Part shown: one piece after another, positions 13,300 through 24,177 of the stretch
Layout: each line of letters opens with the position of its first letter
How positions within the stretch are numbered: position 1 is the stretch's first letter
NCBI GenBank assembly: GCA_013398175.1
Contig: VZRZ01004928.1
Location: 1,904,692-1,968,691, forward strand
Direction of reading: 5' to 3'
Length of the DNA: 64,000 nucleotides
Source: Climacteris rufus
Taxonomy: Eukaryota > Chordata > Aves > Passeriformes > Climacteridae
Notes under the pieces: generated by a model
Databases searched by the model: none
What the model was told of the DNA's origin: nothing
Seen by the model: the letters and a program-made list of their open reading frames with translations, nothing else
Made by a program: the position numbers and the translations under genes

Positions 13300-16200
13300 A
13301 AAGCTATATCTGTTTTACTTACAACATGAGCAGACATTGTCTGGAAGAAAAGGAAACCTGCACCTACAGTAACACAGGTCATTAATCAGTCATAAAATTA
13401 TTGTCAAGACCTGGACAAAATTCACAGACTGCTCAGTGTTCAGCAAGTTTTCACCAAACATCTGTAACAGCGTGAGGCAGGGGGAGTCTAGAGCACTTAA
13501 GACAATTGATTTTGCCAAGATTATGTTATAAAAAACCCAAAATACTAAGATACGTGGTTCTCAGACCATGTATCTTAGTGTGCCTCCTTTTTACTTACTT
13601 TAAAAAACATTATCCACCTGGCAAATTTACTTTTTACTCACCTCTGTCCTCAAATACTCATCACTTTCCTACTTATTCCTTTTCTCCCACAATAAATTCT
13701 TCTTTGGCCAACATCACATGGCTTCCAGAAATCATTTAGTTGTCTCCATACTTATCATTTACACTTTTCATAAGGGACTGGAGGCTAGGACATCTTCAGT
13801 GTCTATGGAGTGGTCCTGGAGCATTAGGGCTCTGCTGATTTCCAGCTTCTCTCTCCACTGGCAGCAGCCTGGCAGGGTGGCATGGAAGGGGCTAGGAAGG
13901 AAGGCAGCAGAGCTACACTTCCATGGGGCTTCTGAACTAACGTCTGCTAGTTCCATTAAATAACTGCATATTTTGATAAACTTCCTCCGTTGTCTCCTGT
14001 AGACACCACCTTTAAGACATTCTGTTCAACAAAATACAATAAATACATTGTTTATTCATTTTATATATAACTCAAATTTCAAAAAAAACCAGAACTTGAC
14101 ACTCAGATTAGAAAGCCATGAAAATGTCAAGTGTAACACACAAAAGTGCCAAATTAAGAATTTGCTAAAATTAGGTACAATCATACAAATGTTTCAATAG
14201 GAATTATTCCTTATAATGTGACTTACTGATATGCAAGAAAGATGTTGACAGCTTCTCAGTTGCAGAACAAAATTTGGCAGGATAAATAACCATGGAGAAC
14301 GAACCCAGCTCTAGGAAGACAACTTATACCCAGAACAATATGAGTTTAGCACACTCACTACTACCGTATGTAGGTGGCCCCTAGGATGGCAAGACAAGTT
14401 ACTCTAAAGCCTCCCATGCTGATGAAGCCCAGTTTTCACAAATGTACAGAATCTGAACACAGCAAAAGCCTGCAGACAGACACACCAGACGCTGGTCTGT
14501 TTTTCTCGTTCACCAAACCAGTCCACATTTAAAACTCTGGTTTACCATCAGGGAGGGAAGTGGGTTGGTTTGTTCTGCCCTCCCTTCCCACTTCCCTCCC
14601 AGGCCACACATGAAGGTAATGAGAATGCATAATAAGAATCAGACAAAATGCCATTTACTGCTTCATGTTCATACAATAGCTGCACTCAGTCAAGGCCCTC
14701 TTTGCACAGGCACGGCATGAGGAGGAAACCGCAAAGCCCTCCTTTTCCAAGGCTGTTCCTCTCACAGGGACAGTTATATCCAATGCCACTTAACTCTAAG
14801 GCACCTTATATTCACCTGAGAAGTAGAATAATGTTTACTGTTGTCATTTTTCCAGAACAGAATAAACCAAATTTTGAAAACAGAAAGAAGATTGCACAAA
14901 ATCCCCCAAGGGAATGGGTACAGTCTCTTTATGTCCATTCATACAGCAATGGAAGTAATGAATTCATGGCACTACCACTTGCAAATTAACTTTCTGGATA
15001 AAAACAAACGTTTTCACAACGCAGCTAACTGCTCAAATACAGACGAGATACCACAGTGGCAAAGAAAAGAACATTCAAGGGCTCTATCTTGATACCCTAG
15101 GCACCAATCTCACATACAGTGAAGCATGTACACCAGCATTTACAAGACAACAAACCTGCCAAAATGAAGGAATTAAAAATAATGTTATTCCAAGTAAAAA
15201 TTAACCAAAATTGCTGAACATAATTGCCCTCCATCCATGTACAGCTTTCGGAGCAAAGCATTTGGGCAAGGACTGCAAATAGAGGCTGTTTAGCAAGGAC
15301 AGTCCGCAGCTAGGCTCTGCTTTTGCAGGGAAGACAAGCCTGGAACATCAAACCAGCAGATGGAGGAGTCTAAAGAAATTCAAGGTCATTGATGGAAATG
15401 CTTTTATCCTGGCCCTGAGATAAATCAAGACAGCACTGTCTCAGTAAAGTGATAGCTGAGAAGTGGACTGGGATGTTAAGGAAAAGCAGAAGATCAATCC
15501 TACTGACTCCTGCTGCTGGATTCCAGCTGCTTGCTGAAGGGAAGATTACATATTCACCATAAAGGAACAATTCTTCCTCAAAGAAATACTTAATTCTAAA
15601 GGTCACTCTACTTCCTAATGTAAATAACCCAAACAGCAAACCAGCACCAAAAGGCATACCAGTATTTAACACAGGAAATGTTACTGAGATGAACTGCTGA
15701 CTTTCATTTTTTAAAAACAGACAGCTTACAGACTGATATCTGTTTGTTGGTCTGACCTCTTGGGTCCTTGAATCCACTCGATTATGTCCAAAAAAGAGTC
15801 TTTTAAGGACACTTGAAAATATAGTGGCACATACTTCATGATGGAAAGTTATTCTTTTGTTCTTCATTCCTCTGACAGACAAACCCAGGAAGCTGCAACT
15901 TGTGAGATCTCTTGATCAGCTTCTCCTGTAATCACAGTCAGGCAGCAAGGTCAAAAAGGAAACTAGCTATAAAACAATTTTTAAAACTACTTCTATTATT
16001 TTTGTTTGCTTTTAAGTTACAGTATTCAGAAGACTAAAAAAAAAGTGTACAGTTTCTTGCAAAAGGGAAGCATTTATCCACTTGTATGTTCTTCACTTTT
16101 TGTTTTAAGGCTTTTTTTGTTCCAGTGAGCAAGGAGAAGAGGTAAAAAAAATAAATAGAAATAAGTGATGTATCCTGATCCCAGACAGCTTCCTGTCCTG

Positions 16201-19200
16201 GTTTGCATCAAAAGTACCATGAAATGAAGAATGACACAATATGCAATAGTTCTCCCAGCTTTGAAAAACATATGTTAGGGTGGTGCATACGCTGCAGTAT
16301 ACTGCAGCCAGAGTACACAACTGGAGCACTCAGGTTTCTACATGTGAAAAATATCAGAAAAGCATTTTTAAGCACAAGTTTAACTTATAACACATCTTTG
16401 TCCTACTGAGGTCCTGTGCTCTTAACTGCTTCCTAAGGCTTAACTGACTTTCACACCCTTCCAAAAGCACTTTTTAAAAAAATTTTCTTTCACATTCCTG
16501 AAGGTGAAATCCCAAATAGACCAAAACTGGCATGAGGTCACTTCCTGCAGAGCCAGGATTTCACTTCCAGCTATGAATTTTCTTCAGATTAGTCTGGGAC
16601 ACACTGTGTTCCTACAGTTGTAAGATTATTAGCTAACTGGTACAAAACCTGTGCCCTCTCTGTGTACCTCTGCCTGCAGCCCCTGTGGCGGGGTTGGACT
16701 ATGCAGGGAGGGAAAAGCAGTGAGAAGTCCAAGGGACATTAGCTAAAGCACATTAATTGCACAAATGAATGACAAGCAGGTTTTTGTCAACTTTGTTTTT
16801 AAGGTTCTGGGCCCCACTGCCTTTTTTTCCCCATTAACAAGGATCACATGAGAAGTCCTTCAAGAGAAGAGTGCAGAGACTCTCAGGATGAACTGGTCCC
16901 TCTTCTCATCCTCTCCAGGCAATGCCCCAAGAACTGGGGACCCAAACATGGCAGGAATCAGTATAAATCAACAAATTTCACTTTTGAAAAACTGTCCAGT
17001 TTTTAAATTCTTTTTAAGTATTCCAATTAACTGGTGCTGCAGCTTCTTGTTTTCATCAAAAGCAATCTTGATGTGTTTTTCCTTACTGATGTCTGAGGAT
17101 GACTAGGAGACAGCAAAGGTAGTCAGACTATCACCTAATAGCCTGAACCTGCAGAATCCCTTATTTTGATATGGATAAATTTATCTTACACATTAATTCC
17201 TGCATTATGCATTTGTTAACTTGGAGGAGCTGCAAACTGGGAAGGAATCAGCAAGAATGGAGGTGATAAGGGTGCTCCAGATGATGGTTTCTGAAAGGCT
17301 GCAAAAATATCATGAAACTCAGTGCACGTGCACTGTATGGGGAAGGGGTGACTGAGAGGAGGCAACAGCTTTAAGTCCCTTCCATCCTGCCTAATAAATC
17401 TGTGTATGACAGATCCCCACAGACCTATATATCATTTTCTTTTTCTTTAATTAGGAGACCAGCTGCAACTCCTTGGCCAGTGCCCAGCCAAGCTTCCCAT
17501 GCTCATTGTGTAAGTTTCTCCAACAGATAGTGCTAAGAAGCAAAGAAACTGAATACAAAATTTATCATGTGACAAACTCTTCCATGTGTGACCTCTGCAC
17601 CAGGCAACCTGCAAATCTACGTCAGACTGAGTTTCTGCATAAGGTCATGACAAGGCAAAAAAAAATATGGATCTGGACAGTCAATGGAACTTTATTTCCA
17701 ACCCAGCCTTTCCCCCCTTTTCCCATATCTCTACACGTTATCTACCATTTCTGCACAGTCTAATTGAACAAGAAGCACAGATTCCAAGATAAGTATGTGC
17801 CATCTGCAGCAGGGTAGTTCCTCGTTTAATTCTGATGAAGATGCTGCTAATTTAATATTTACTGGAGGGAAGCCTATTGCCCCAGAGAATATTTTTGAGA
17901 ACTTAATCCCAGAAGCAGGGACAGGTCAGTGTCACAACTTACTTCAGTTCAATATATCCAAGATAATGAAATACACTTTCTGACAACCCTTCCCCTTCCT
18001 TTTTCCTCCAAGAGAAAAGATACTCTTTCAGAAATTTGCTGGGTATCTTAGGACTCGCTATTGGGAGTAACAATCCCCTGCAAGAAGCTGAAAATCAAGA
18101 GCAAATCCAAATGGTGCATGCCAGTCTGCTACCAGTGAGCTGAAGAACAGAGAAGCTTTAACTGCTGTCCTGTGTATCCTTCATTTGCTGCTGTTCCTCT
18201 TTCCACTGGAAATAAAATTTTGAAAAATAATCAGGAAACAAAATAATTCCCCAGCAGGCACTGAATTTCTGTTCTATATAGGCACGGTAAGCCAAGTTAC
18301 CCTCACAGCTTAGCACTCTTTGAATTTTCTTCTTTCAGAGAAAGGGAAGGAACAAGGGACTGCTGTCACTGCCTGGAAACCTCCTCAGCCTGACTGCTGC
18401 CACTTCCAGGGCTGTTCTGCTTTAGTGGCACAGGAAGCAAGATGTACATATCCAAGTCTATCCTCTTTGGAAAGCAACAGTGGGGATGCTCCTAAATCCA
18501 TTCCAAAGCTAATTTCACAGTAAGTCTGTATAGTTTCCTGGAGAAGCCGCATATTTTATCATCAGCTTAACTCTGAAAATACCGGACAGTTCTCAAGCAG
18601 CTTTTTAGCAGGACACTGAGCTGGCAGTGCTGGCAGTTGAAATCACCACTCTCTCCTGCTCTCCTCCTGAGTCCCACATCCCATTTCCTCATTCTATCTT
18701 CAATCACATCCCCAATGTGTTCATCAGAGAATAGCATTCAATATTAAATGCAGAGCCTCTTCAAATGTAATCAGATGGATAATAATGGGTGGTATTATAA
18801 ATGAATCTAGAGGAAGCCATTCAGAATGATAGTGGAAGAAATAAAATGTGTGCAATAAACAACCTTTGATTCACCTTAGCCTTTCAAGATAGTGATCAGA
18901 CTGGATCCTAGTTTTTACAGGTAATAGTGGGGGGAGAACATGCTCTACACTCCTACAGACTGGTTTGATGTTCTGCTGTTACAGTGATAGCCTCAATAGA
19001 CAGAATGAGTTAAAGAAAAAAATAAAAGAAAAGACTGCTGGGAATGACAAGTCTCTCAGGATGGTAGGGAGCACATTAGGCTGTTACCAAGTAAAGTGCA
19101 CTTAAAACCAGCCTGTGCTATGATGCTTTGCTCTCTCCTATAACAACAATATGGCAGGTCACAGGTTTGCCAGAAAATACTGGTAAAGGGTCTTTCTAGG

Positions 19201-20009
19201 TTTCTTGACAGAATCTTTAGCCACTCCCAGAGCACAGCAGATGGTAAAAAACTGTTGCTGTGTTCTCCTGGCGGGTGCATGCTCTGCACGGGGGCACCGG
19301 AGTACCAGAAGCCATGGCCAGGTTGGACCAGACTCTTCAGCTCCCGGACCCCTCAGGCACCTGGATGGGGAATGGCTGTGTGGCAAAGCCCTGCCTGCTG
19401 GAACTGTCACAGATGTGCCAAGAGGGAAGGCCACCACGTCAAACCATCAGCAGGACTGGCTGCCTGGCAGCAGCTCACTCACATGAGAGCAGAGGGTGAA
19501 GAGGCAGCTGGAGGGTGACAAGGGGCTGGGTGTGCCACAGGAACGTCCTGTCACCAGCACCCCTGTGCACCAGGGATCCATAAGCAAAGACACCAGCTCC
19601 TGGTCTTTCTTGCAAGCCTTTAATTCATTATGCAGCTCTGGCCCTCTAAGAGGCACACAGGCAGGGCAGATAACAGGACAGAACACATTAACAAGAGCCA
19701 CTCCCTGGGGTGAGATTAGGCTCCACCTATGCCTTAGAGGATATCAGTCCCATCCAAAATTGCCCTGAAGTAGTTAGCCGAGGACTTGGGTAATCAATTT
19801 GGTTTGCTATTCAGACTGTTCTTTGCAACCCTTTATTCATCACTGCCCTGCTTAATTCACCATAAAGGAATTCCTGAGGAACTGCCCTGCCATCAGGAAG
19901 GCTCTGTTTATTCAAAGGAAAGACCAAAAGTGCCAATAATTGAATTATTTCACTTGGCACCGACTACTTAACTTAAGCAGATTTCTTTAGCAGAGCAACA
20001 GTTTGGGGC
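13300..20009. other. Unassigned AT-rich DNA with one long chance-like ORF
   Basis: No gene or dispersed repeat is recognised. The block holds the longest open frame of the window (15370-15882, minus, listed separately). A moderately GC-rich part lies at about 19250-19600, where several open frames overlap on both strands. That overlap is a composition effect, not evidence of coding. The right edge is the assembly gap. Confidence 0.55.
15370..15882 (-). other. 170-codon open frame, probably not a gene
   Basis: This is the longest open frame in the window, starting MSVRGMKNKRITFHHEV. It has hydrophobic stretches in its middle and C-terminal parts (for example MPFGAGLLFGLFTLGS and IDLLLFLNIPVHFSAITLL), but no domain, family or repeat protein that I recognise. 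A frame this long is mildly unusual in 64 kb of AT-rich sequence; a rough estimate gives an expectation below one. It has no promoter, Kozak or splice context that stands out. It could be chance, or a remnant of a very old transposable element. Confidence 0.3.
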
Positions 20010-20029
20010 NNNNNNNNNNNNNNNNNNNN
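20010..20029. other. Assembly gap (20 N)
   Basis: Twenty N characters occupy this position, so the base count across it is nominal. Open frames crossing it, such as the minus-strand frame at 19987-20235, are not interpretable. Confidence 0.99.
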
Positions 20030-20053
20030 TCTTTCTTTGACAGACAAACGTGT

Positions 20054-20067
20054 GGGGGGGGGGGGGG
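20054..20067 (+). repeat. Homopolymer run of 14 G
   Basis: A run of 14 consecutive G lies 24 bases right of the gap, preceded by ACGTGT. Long G runs are a known cause of sequencing drop-out, and this one probably relates to the neighbouring gap. The exact run length should not be trusted. Confidence 0.9.
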
Positions 20068-21639
20068 ATGTAAAGAAAGACAGCAATTAAGATCAAGAAT
20101 ATGAGAGTTATTATTAATTAGCCACCAGAAAACAGTCTCTAAAGTCAGGAGAGACCATATGCAGTAAGCACCATGCTTTGCTTTGGATCCATCGGCATTC
20201 CTGCAGAAAACACACACTGCAACAAGAATCTCCACGAGGTCAGTACTGCTGGTCCCCTTTGGCTTTACAGTTTATACCATGTTCCTGGAGCTCTGGGGAT
20301 GACCAGTGGAAAAGCTGGGTCTTGTCCATATCTTTTGATTAAACTTCTGCTATTTTCCCTTATTTTCAAATTTTAAGGTCAGGCCCTTCCCTGTCACAAA
20401 ATTTCTGAAATATTTTGGCCAATAACTGGCAGAATACTAATTATTACAAAAACAACACATGCATTGACAACCATATTGTCTTTTTAATGCATTATAAGAG
20501 TATAATGATATTTCCTTTCCCAGCATTTTCTATCCCCCTGTAAGCAACCACTCTACACTTCAAAAATATCAGCTGCTATAAGATAAATAAACAGTGATGC
20601 TTGCAAATAGTATCAGCACTCAATATTTGCAGAGCTGAGGTATAAGATGTTAAATGGAGTTTTCATCACTCTATTTGGATAATTTATGTTTAACCTTTTT
20701 ACTCCCCCCTCAGAAATTCAGAAAAGGAGAGTGATGGACCAAACTTGTAGCAGAGCTGCAGAAAGAAAAGTGTACATGTAAAGTATTTCAACTGTAACCC
20801 AGTGATTACAGTATAAACTTAGCAATTTATTTCCCAAAACATAACGCAGGACAATATGAAACCAAGAATAAATAAGAGGATATTTGATAGAATGCCAGGG
20901 AAAAACTTGGAAGCATAGCCCACAAATTTTGCAGCACAATGATCTCTCTCTGATAATACTTTGCCTTTCTTGCAAAGTCCCATTAAAATATAAGTTGCAT
21001 AGTCACAAATAGATACTCCTCTACCACAATCACTTGGCTTTTTTATATCACTAAGTTTAGCATTTGTCTGTAGTCACATCTCTAAAAAGGCATCACTGTA
21101 AGAGTTCTTTTCAAGAAATCCTTCCCCAACATGTTTTTTCTGGCCTGTATCATGTACTTAATGTCAAAGATGCAAAATAATCTTTTCCAATTATTTGCAT
21201 GAAAGCTTCACACTCTATCAATTAAAGCAGGAAATGGGATGTTTAAGAAAAAGCCCACATTCTGATTTTCCATAAAACCTCTGCTATTAATACATCCAGA
21301 TTCACTCCATGCTGTGTTTATGATTAGAATCCTTTGCGGAAACACTGGCTGGTTAATAATCATCTACATCTGCCACAATATCCCATTTATGCTTCAGCTT
21401 ACATCCTTCCATTGTTCTATTAGCTACCTTCAATAAAGGACTGTCAGAATTATTTCCTCTTCGTTTGTAGGACTAATCTGATGATGAAAGAGAATAAAAT
21501 AAAACTAAAAAGGTGACACTGACTTGTAATACAACTGGGATGGCAAATAAGGATTTTTATCCTTATTTATTGATTGTTCAACCACTAAAGCAGAATGTTT
21601 ATTAACTAGAATTTACAGCCTAGACCACCCCCTGAGTTT
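20068..21639. other. Unassigned AT-rich DNA, no gene seen
   Basis: No gene or dispersed repeat is recognised. It includes the perfect 10-bp hairpin at 21545-21568, listed separately. No open frame exceeds 90 codons. Confidence 0.6.
21545..21568. repeat. Perfect 10-bp hairpin with TTTT loop
   Basis: AAATAAGGAT at 21545-21554 is followed by TTTT (21555-21558) and the exact reverse complement ATCCTTATTT (21559-21568). This is the third perfect inverted repeat with a 4-base spacer in the window, after 2227-2250 and 8143-8176. No terminator or regulatory role is implied in a eukaryotic context. Confidence 0.95.
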
Positions 21640-21860
21640 CTAAGGGTCTGACCTGACCAACCCCAGGTGTTTTGCCCTTTCTCAGGGTTCATCCTGGGAG
21701 CGAAGCCCTAAGACCCTGGCGGCCGAGGGCACGGCTGTGTCATTGGAAGACCAAGCAGCACTGCCGGCCACATTCCCTGAGGCTGGCAGGGACCCGAGGC
21801 AGCAGGTCTCTGCAGGGCCCTAATCAAACCTCTGTCCTGGGGCTACTTGTATATAGTCCA
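21640..21860. other. Locally GC-rich patch, origin unknown
   Basis: The segment is visibly GC-richer than its flanks and holds a cluster of CpGs at about 21700-21800 (GAGCGAAG, GGCGGCCGAGGG, GCCGGCC, CCCGAGG). On the minus strand a TATATAC motif lies near 21850 and an AATAAA lies near 21600. That order would fit the promoter and polyadenylation signal of an LTR read on the minus strand. I found no terminal repeats or target-site duplication, so the LTR reading is only a guess. No open frame is convincing. Confidence 0.35.
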
Positions 21861-22676
21861 TGACAACACAGCTACTGAGCCTGCAACAGGGACCAAGACC
21901 AGAAACCTCTGCAGATGTTTGCAGGTAAATGTACAGCTTGGTTCATGACCAGTGTCACCAAACCCACTGTTCTGTTGAATTCTTAAGTTGAGGGTAAAAA
22001 AAAAGCTAGAGATCTGTTTTTTCCACAGATTGAAATAAATGAGACAAAAATGCAGTCTTAGTTTGACACAAATAAAGGATGAGAAAAGGATAACATATTT
22101 TGCAGACAACAGAGACCTAGGATCACATTTGTAGCCAGGTCTGTTTCCAAACTGATCTGCCTCCATTTGATATTTTAAACAACACACACTACCAACTTTT
22201 TACCAGAGGTAACATGTCCTCCTTTGATCACCCAGGAATCTGGGGGCTATCCTGGTGGGCTGAGGAAAGCCCAGCAAGACAGAAGGGGAGAACATAGGCA
22301 CAAGGCTACATGGCCTTCAGCTGAAGTCTTGCCACAGTCTTTGCAAGGACAAAACCCCCTCATGCCTATCCTGCAGGGACCACTGCTCCGCACCTCAGGG
22401 AGGGCTTGGTTCTTGTCCTGACGATGTCCAGGGGAGAGGAAGCAGCTGGGCTGCTCAGCTCTAAGGCAGATTGGGCTGACAGGCAATGTCATCCACCACA
22501 AAATGCTAGAAGAGAACAATTAGTGCTGTTGACAGTTAATGAGTGGCAATGATAACAGAGTTAGATGCCCTCCTTTAAATAGACAGACTGCAGCGTTAAC
22601 CAGAAGTAAAACATATTCCCAGCTCCAGGTGAGAAGCAGAGGAAAAAGGGTTCCTGAATATATACAACAAGCATCT
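21861..22676. other. Unassigned DNA between GC-rich patch and solo LTR
   Basis: No gene or repeat is recognised. A minus-strand frame of 114 codons (21843-22187) has no recognisable domain and is probably chance. Confidence 0.55.
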
Positions 22677-22682
22677 ATGGGC
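22677..22682 (+). repeat. Left target-site duplication (ATGGGC)
   Basis: ATGGGC directly precedes the first TG of the LTR and is repeated exactly after its last CA at 23252-23257. A 6-bp duplication is the size expected from class II (ERVK-like or alpharetroviral) integrases. Confidence 0.85.
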
Positions 22683-22861
22683 TGTTGCGGTGCCTTTGGG
22701 CGTGGCCAATGACCCGGCTCTGCACCGCCAGGCTGGGGCCGCGGGGGCCGGTTCTTTCCTCCCACCCCCGCATGATGCAGCTGGAGTGGCGCAGCCCCAG
22801 GTCGTCAGGGGGGCTCCCCGGCTGCAGCAGCAGGGGCTGTCCCCGCCCAGGGGGACAGCTC

Positions 22862-22866
22862 ATTGG
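22862..22866 (-). promoter_or_regulatory. CCAAT box in LTR U3 (distal, inverted)
   Basis: ATTGG on the plus strand, within TCATTGGTTCC, is an inverted CCAAT box about 110 bases upstream of the TATA-like box. NF-Y-type factors usually bind such sites in vertebrate and retroviral promoters. The role here is inferred from position. Confidence 0.5.
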
Positions 22867-22937
22867 TTCCTGTGCTGGGTGTGGACAGTCGACTCACTGG
22901 CTGAGGCCCCTGTCAATCATGGGAAGCCTCCACAGTG

Positions 22938-22942
22938 ATTGG
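22938..22942 (-). promoter_or_regulatory. CCAAT box in LTR U3 (proximal, inverted)
   Basis: ATTGG within GTGATTGGCTC lies about 35 bases before the TATA-like box. GTGATTGGCTC is close to the favoured NF-Y context (the reverse of AGCCAATCAC). This is the best single promoter element in the window. Confidence 0.6.
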
Positions 22943-22972
22943 CTCTCCCGACTGCCCTTCCCTCGCTTCCAT

Positions 22973-22980
22973 CCTATAAC
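22973..22980 (+). promoter_or_regulatory. TATA-like box of LTR
   Basis: CCTATAAC lies about 30 bases after the proximal CCAAT box. Transcription would start near 23000-23008, setting the U3/R border. It is a weak TATA match but correctly placed. Confidence 0.55.
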
Positions 22981-23031
22981 ATGCCCTGACCTCCATTTTG
23001 ACTTGTCTTTTACCACACTCCATGATCCAGT

Positions 23032-23037
23032 AATAAA
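23032..23037 (+). terminator. Polyadenylation signal of LTR (AATAAA)
   Basis: AATAAA lies about 53 bases after the TATA-like box, followed by TG/T-rich sequence (TTTTCTCGTCTCTTTG). This matches an LTR in which R contains the polyadenylation signal and U5 starts roughly 15-25 bases later. Confidence 0.7.
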
Positions 23038-23251
23038 ATCCTGCTGGCAATAAGTGGAAAAGAACCTTTTCTCGTCTCTTTGCTTCCCTGCTTTAATTAA
23101 ACCACTGTACGTGGACTACGCCTAAACTCTTTGGGAGTTCTGATGCCCGGCTCGCCTCTGTTCAGAGACTGGATGAAGCCAAAGTCGCTTTGTTCAGGAC
23201 ACGAGACCACCGCTAAAGGCTCCAAGTTACTCACGCTTTCTACCCGCGGCA

Positions 23252-23257
23252 ATGGGC
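23252..23257 (+). repeat. Right target-site duplication (ATGGGC)
   Basis: This is an exact copy of the hexamer at 22677-22682, immediately after the terminal CA of the LTR. The pair marks the integration site and shows that neither end of the LTR has been lost. Confidence 0.85.
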
Positions 23258-23928
23258 AATCTACAATCTTCTGGAAACTTGTTCCTGAAATTACTCAACT
23301 GATCTGGCTAGCTTTTAATGATGCCTGCTACATATTAAGTCATTTGATGCACCAAAAGCACTAAAATGAAAGAAAACAATAACAATGTGCAGAGTATTAA
23401 TCTGACTCTTCATTTGTGAGCAAGATAAACACTGGCTCCACTCAAACCGCCTCATGTTTTGTTTTGCCATTAGAAAAGGCGGGCTCTACTTCAGTTAATT
23501 TTTCCCAAGTGCTTTAACTAATCAAGTCTTAAACACAAACATTTGACCAAGTCAGAAGAAAGCACGACAACCAAACAGCATTGTTTCCTGTGGTACAGAC
23601 CAGGAAAAATACCTGTGAAGTACAAACAATATATAAAAGAAAGCAGCATATTGTCTGCTGGGGGCATGGGGGCATTGTCATTTTCCCTGGTTAGTGTGGG
23701 ATACAGCCCACCCAGTTGAGCCTCGTGCTGAGCACTGAAGGCGGTGGCATTGCCTAATCAAAGGGTATCAAGAACAGATAGAGATTTTTCCCCCTTAGTG
23801 GGGCTAGAAGAACACACTGCCTGAAGCTGACTTTTGAGTAGGTCCACAGAAAGGGCAACAGCACCTTACTCATTGTCTGCAAAACAAAAGCAATCACTAA
23901 AACCAACACCTTTGCCCACATACTTGAG

Positions 23929-23994
23929 AAAGGGAAGAAGACAGAAGACAGAAGAGATGAAGTAAGAGAAGTAAGATGAAGTAAGAGAAAAAAG
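23929..23994. repeat. Purine-rich tract with 19-bp period repeat
   Basis: The tract is almost all A and G. GATGAAGTAAGAGAA occurs exactly at 23956-23970 and again at 23975-23989, and AGAAGACAGAAGACAGAAG precedes it. This is local tandem duplication in a polypurine stretch. Confidence 0.85.
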
Positions 23995-24132
23995 ACTATG
24001 CAGGGGTGACCTGAGACCCAGCAGGGAAGGGCACACGCAGTCACCTGTGCCTCAAGACCTTGGTGGCACCAAGCCCTGTGACCGGCACAGCGCTCACATG
24101 CTGCCTGCTCCCGGCTGTGCTCCTCCTGCTAC

Positions 24133-24177
24133 ATGTTCACTTCTGGCATCAGTAGTCTATGTTCACTTCTGGCATCA
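24133..24177. repeat. 19-bp direct repeat, 26-bp period
   Basis: ATGTTCACTTCTGGCATCA is present exactly at 24133-24151 and 24159-24177, separated by seven bases. Perfect identity suggests a fairly recent local duplication. Confidence 0.95.

Larger units (their letters stand above)
22683..23251 (+). mobile_element. Complete solo ERV LTR, class II-like
   Basis: This 569-bp element begins TGTTGCGG and ends CCGCGGCA, giving near-perfect inverted ends (TG..GCGG against TGCCGCGG). It is flanked by the 6-bp direct repeat ATGGGC. Inside, in the expected order for a plus-strand LTR, are two ATTGG (inverted CCAAT) boxes, a TATAA box at 22975-22979 and AATAAA at 23032-23037. By that layout U3 spans about 22683-23005, R about 23005-23055 and U5 the remainder. 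U3 is GC-rich and the GC step is sharp against AT-rich flanks. No primer-binding site, gag, pol or env follows, so it is a solo LTR left by recombination between two LTRs. The family name is not recognised; the class II assignment rests on duplication size only. Confidence 0.85.
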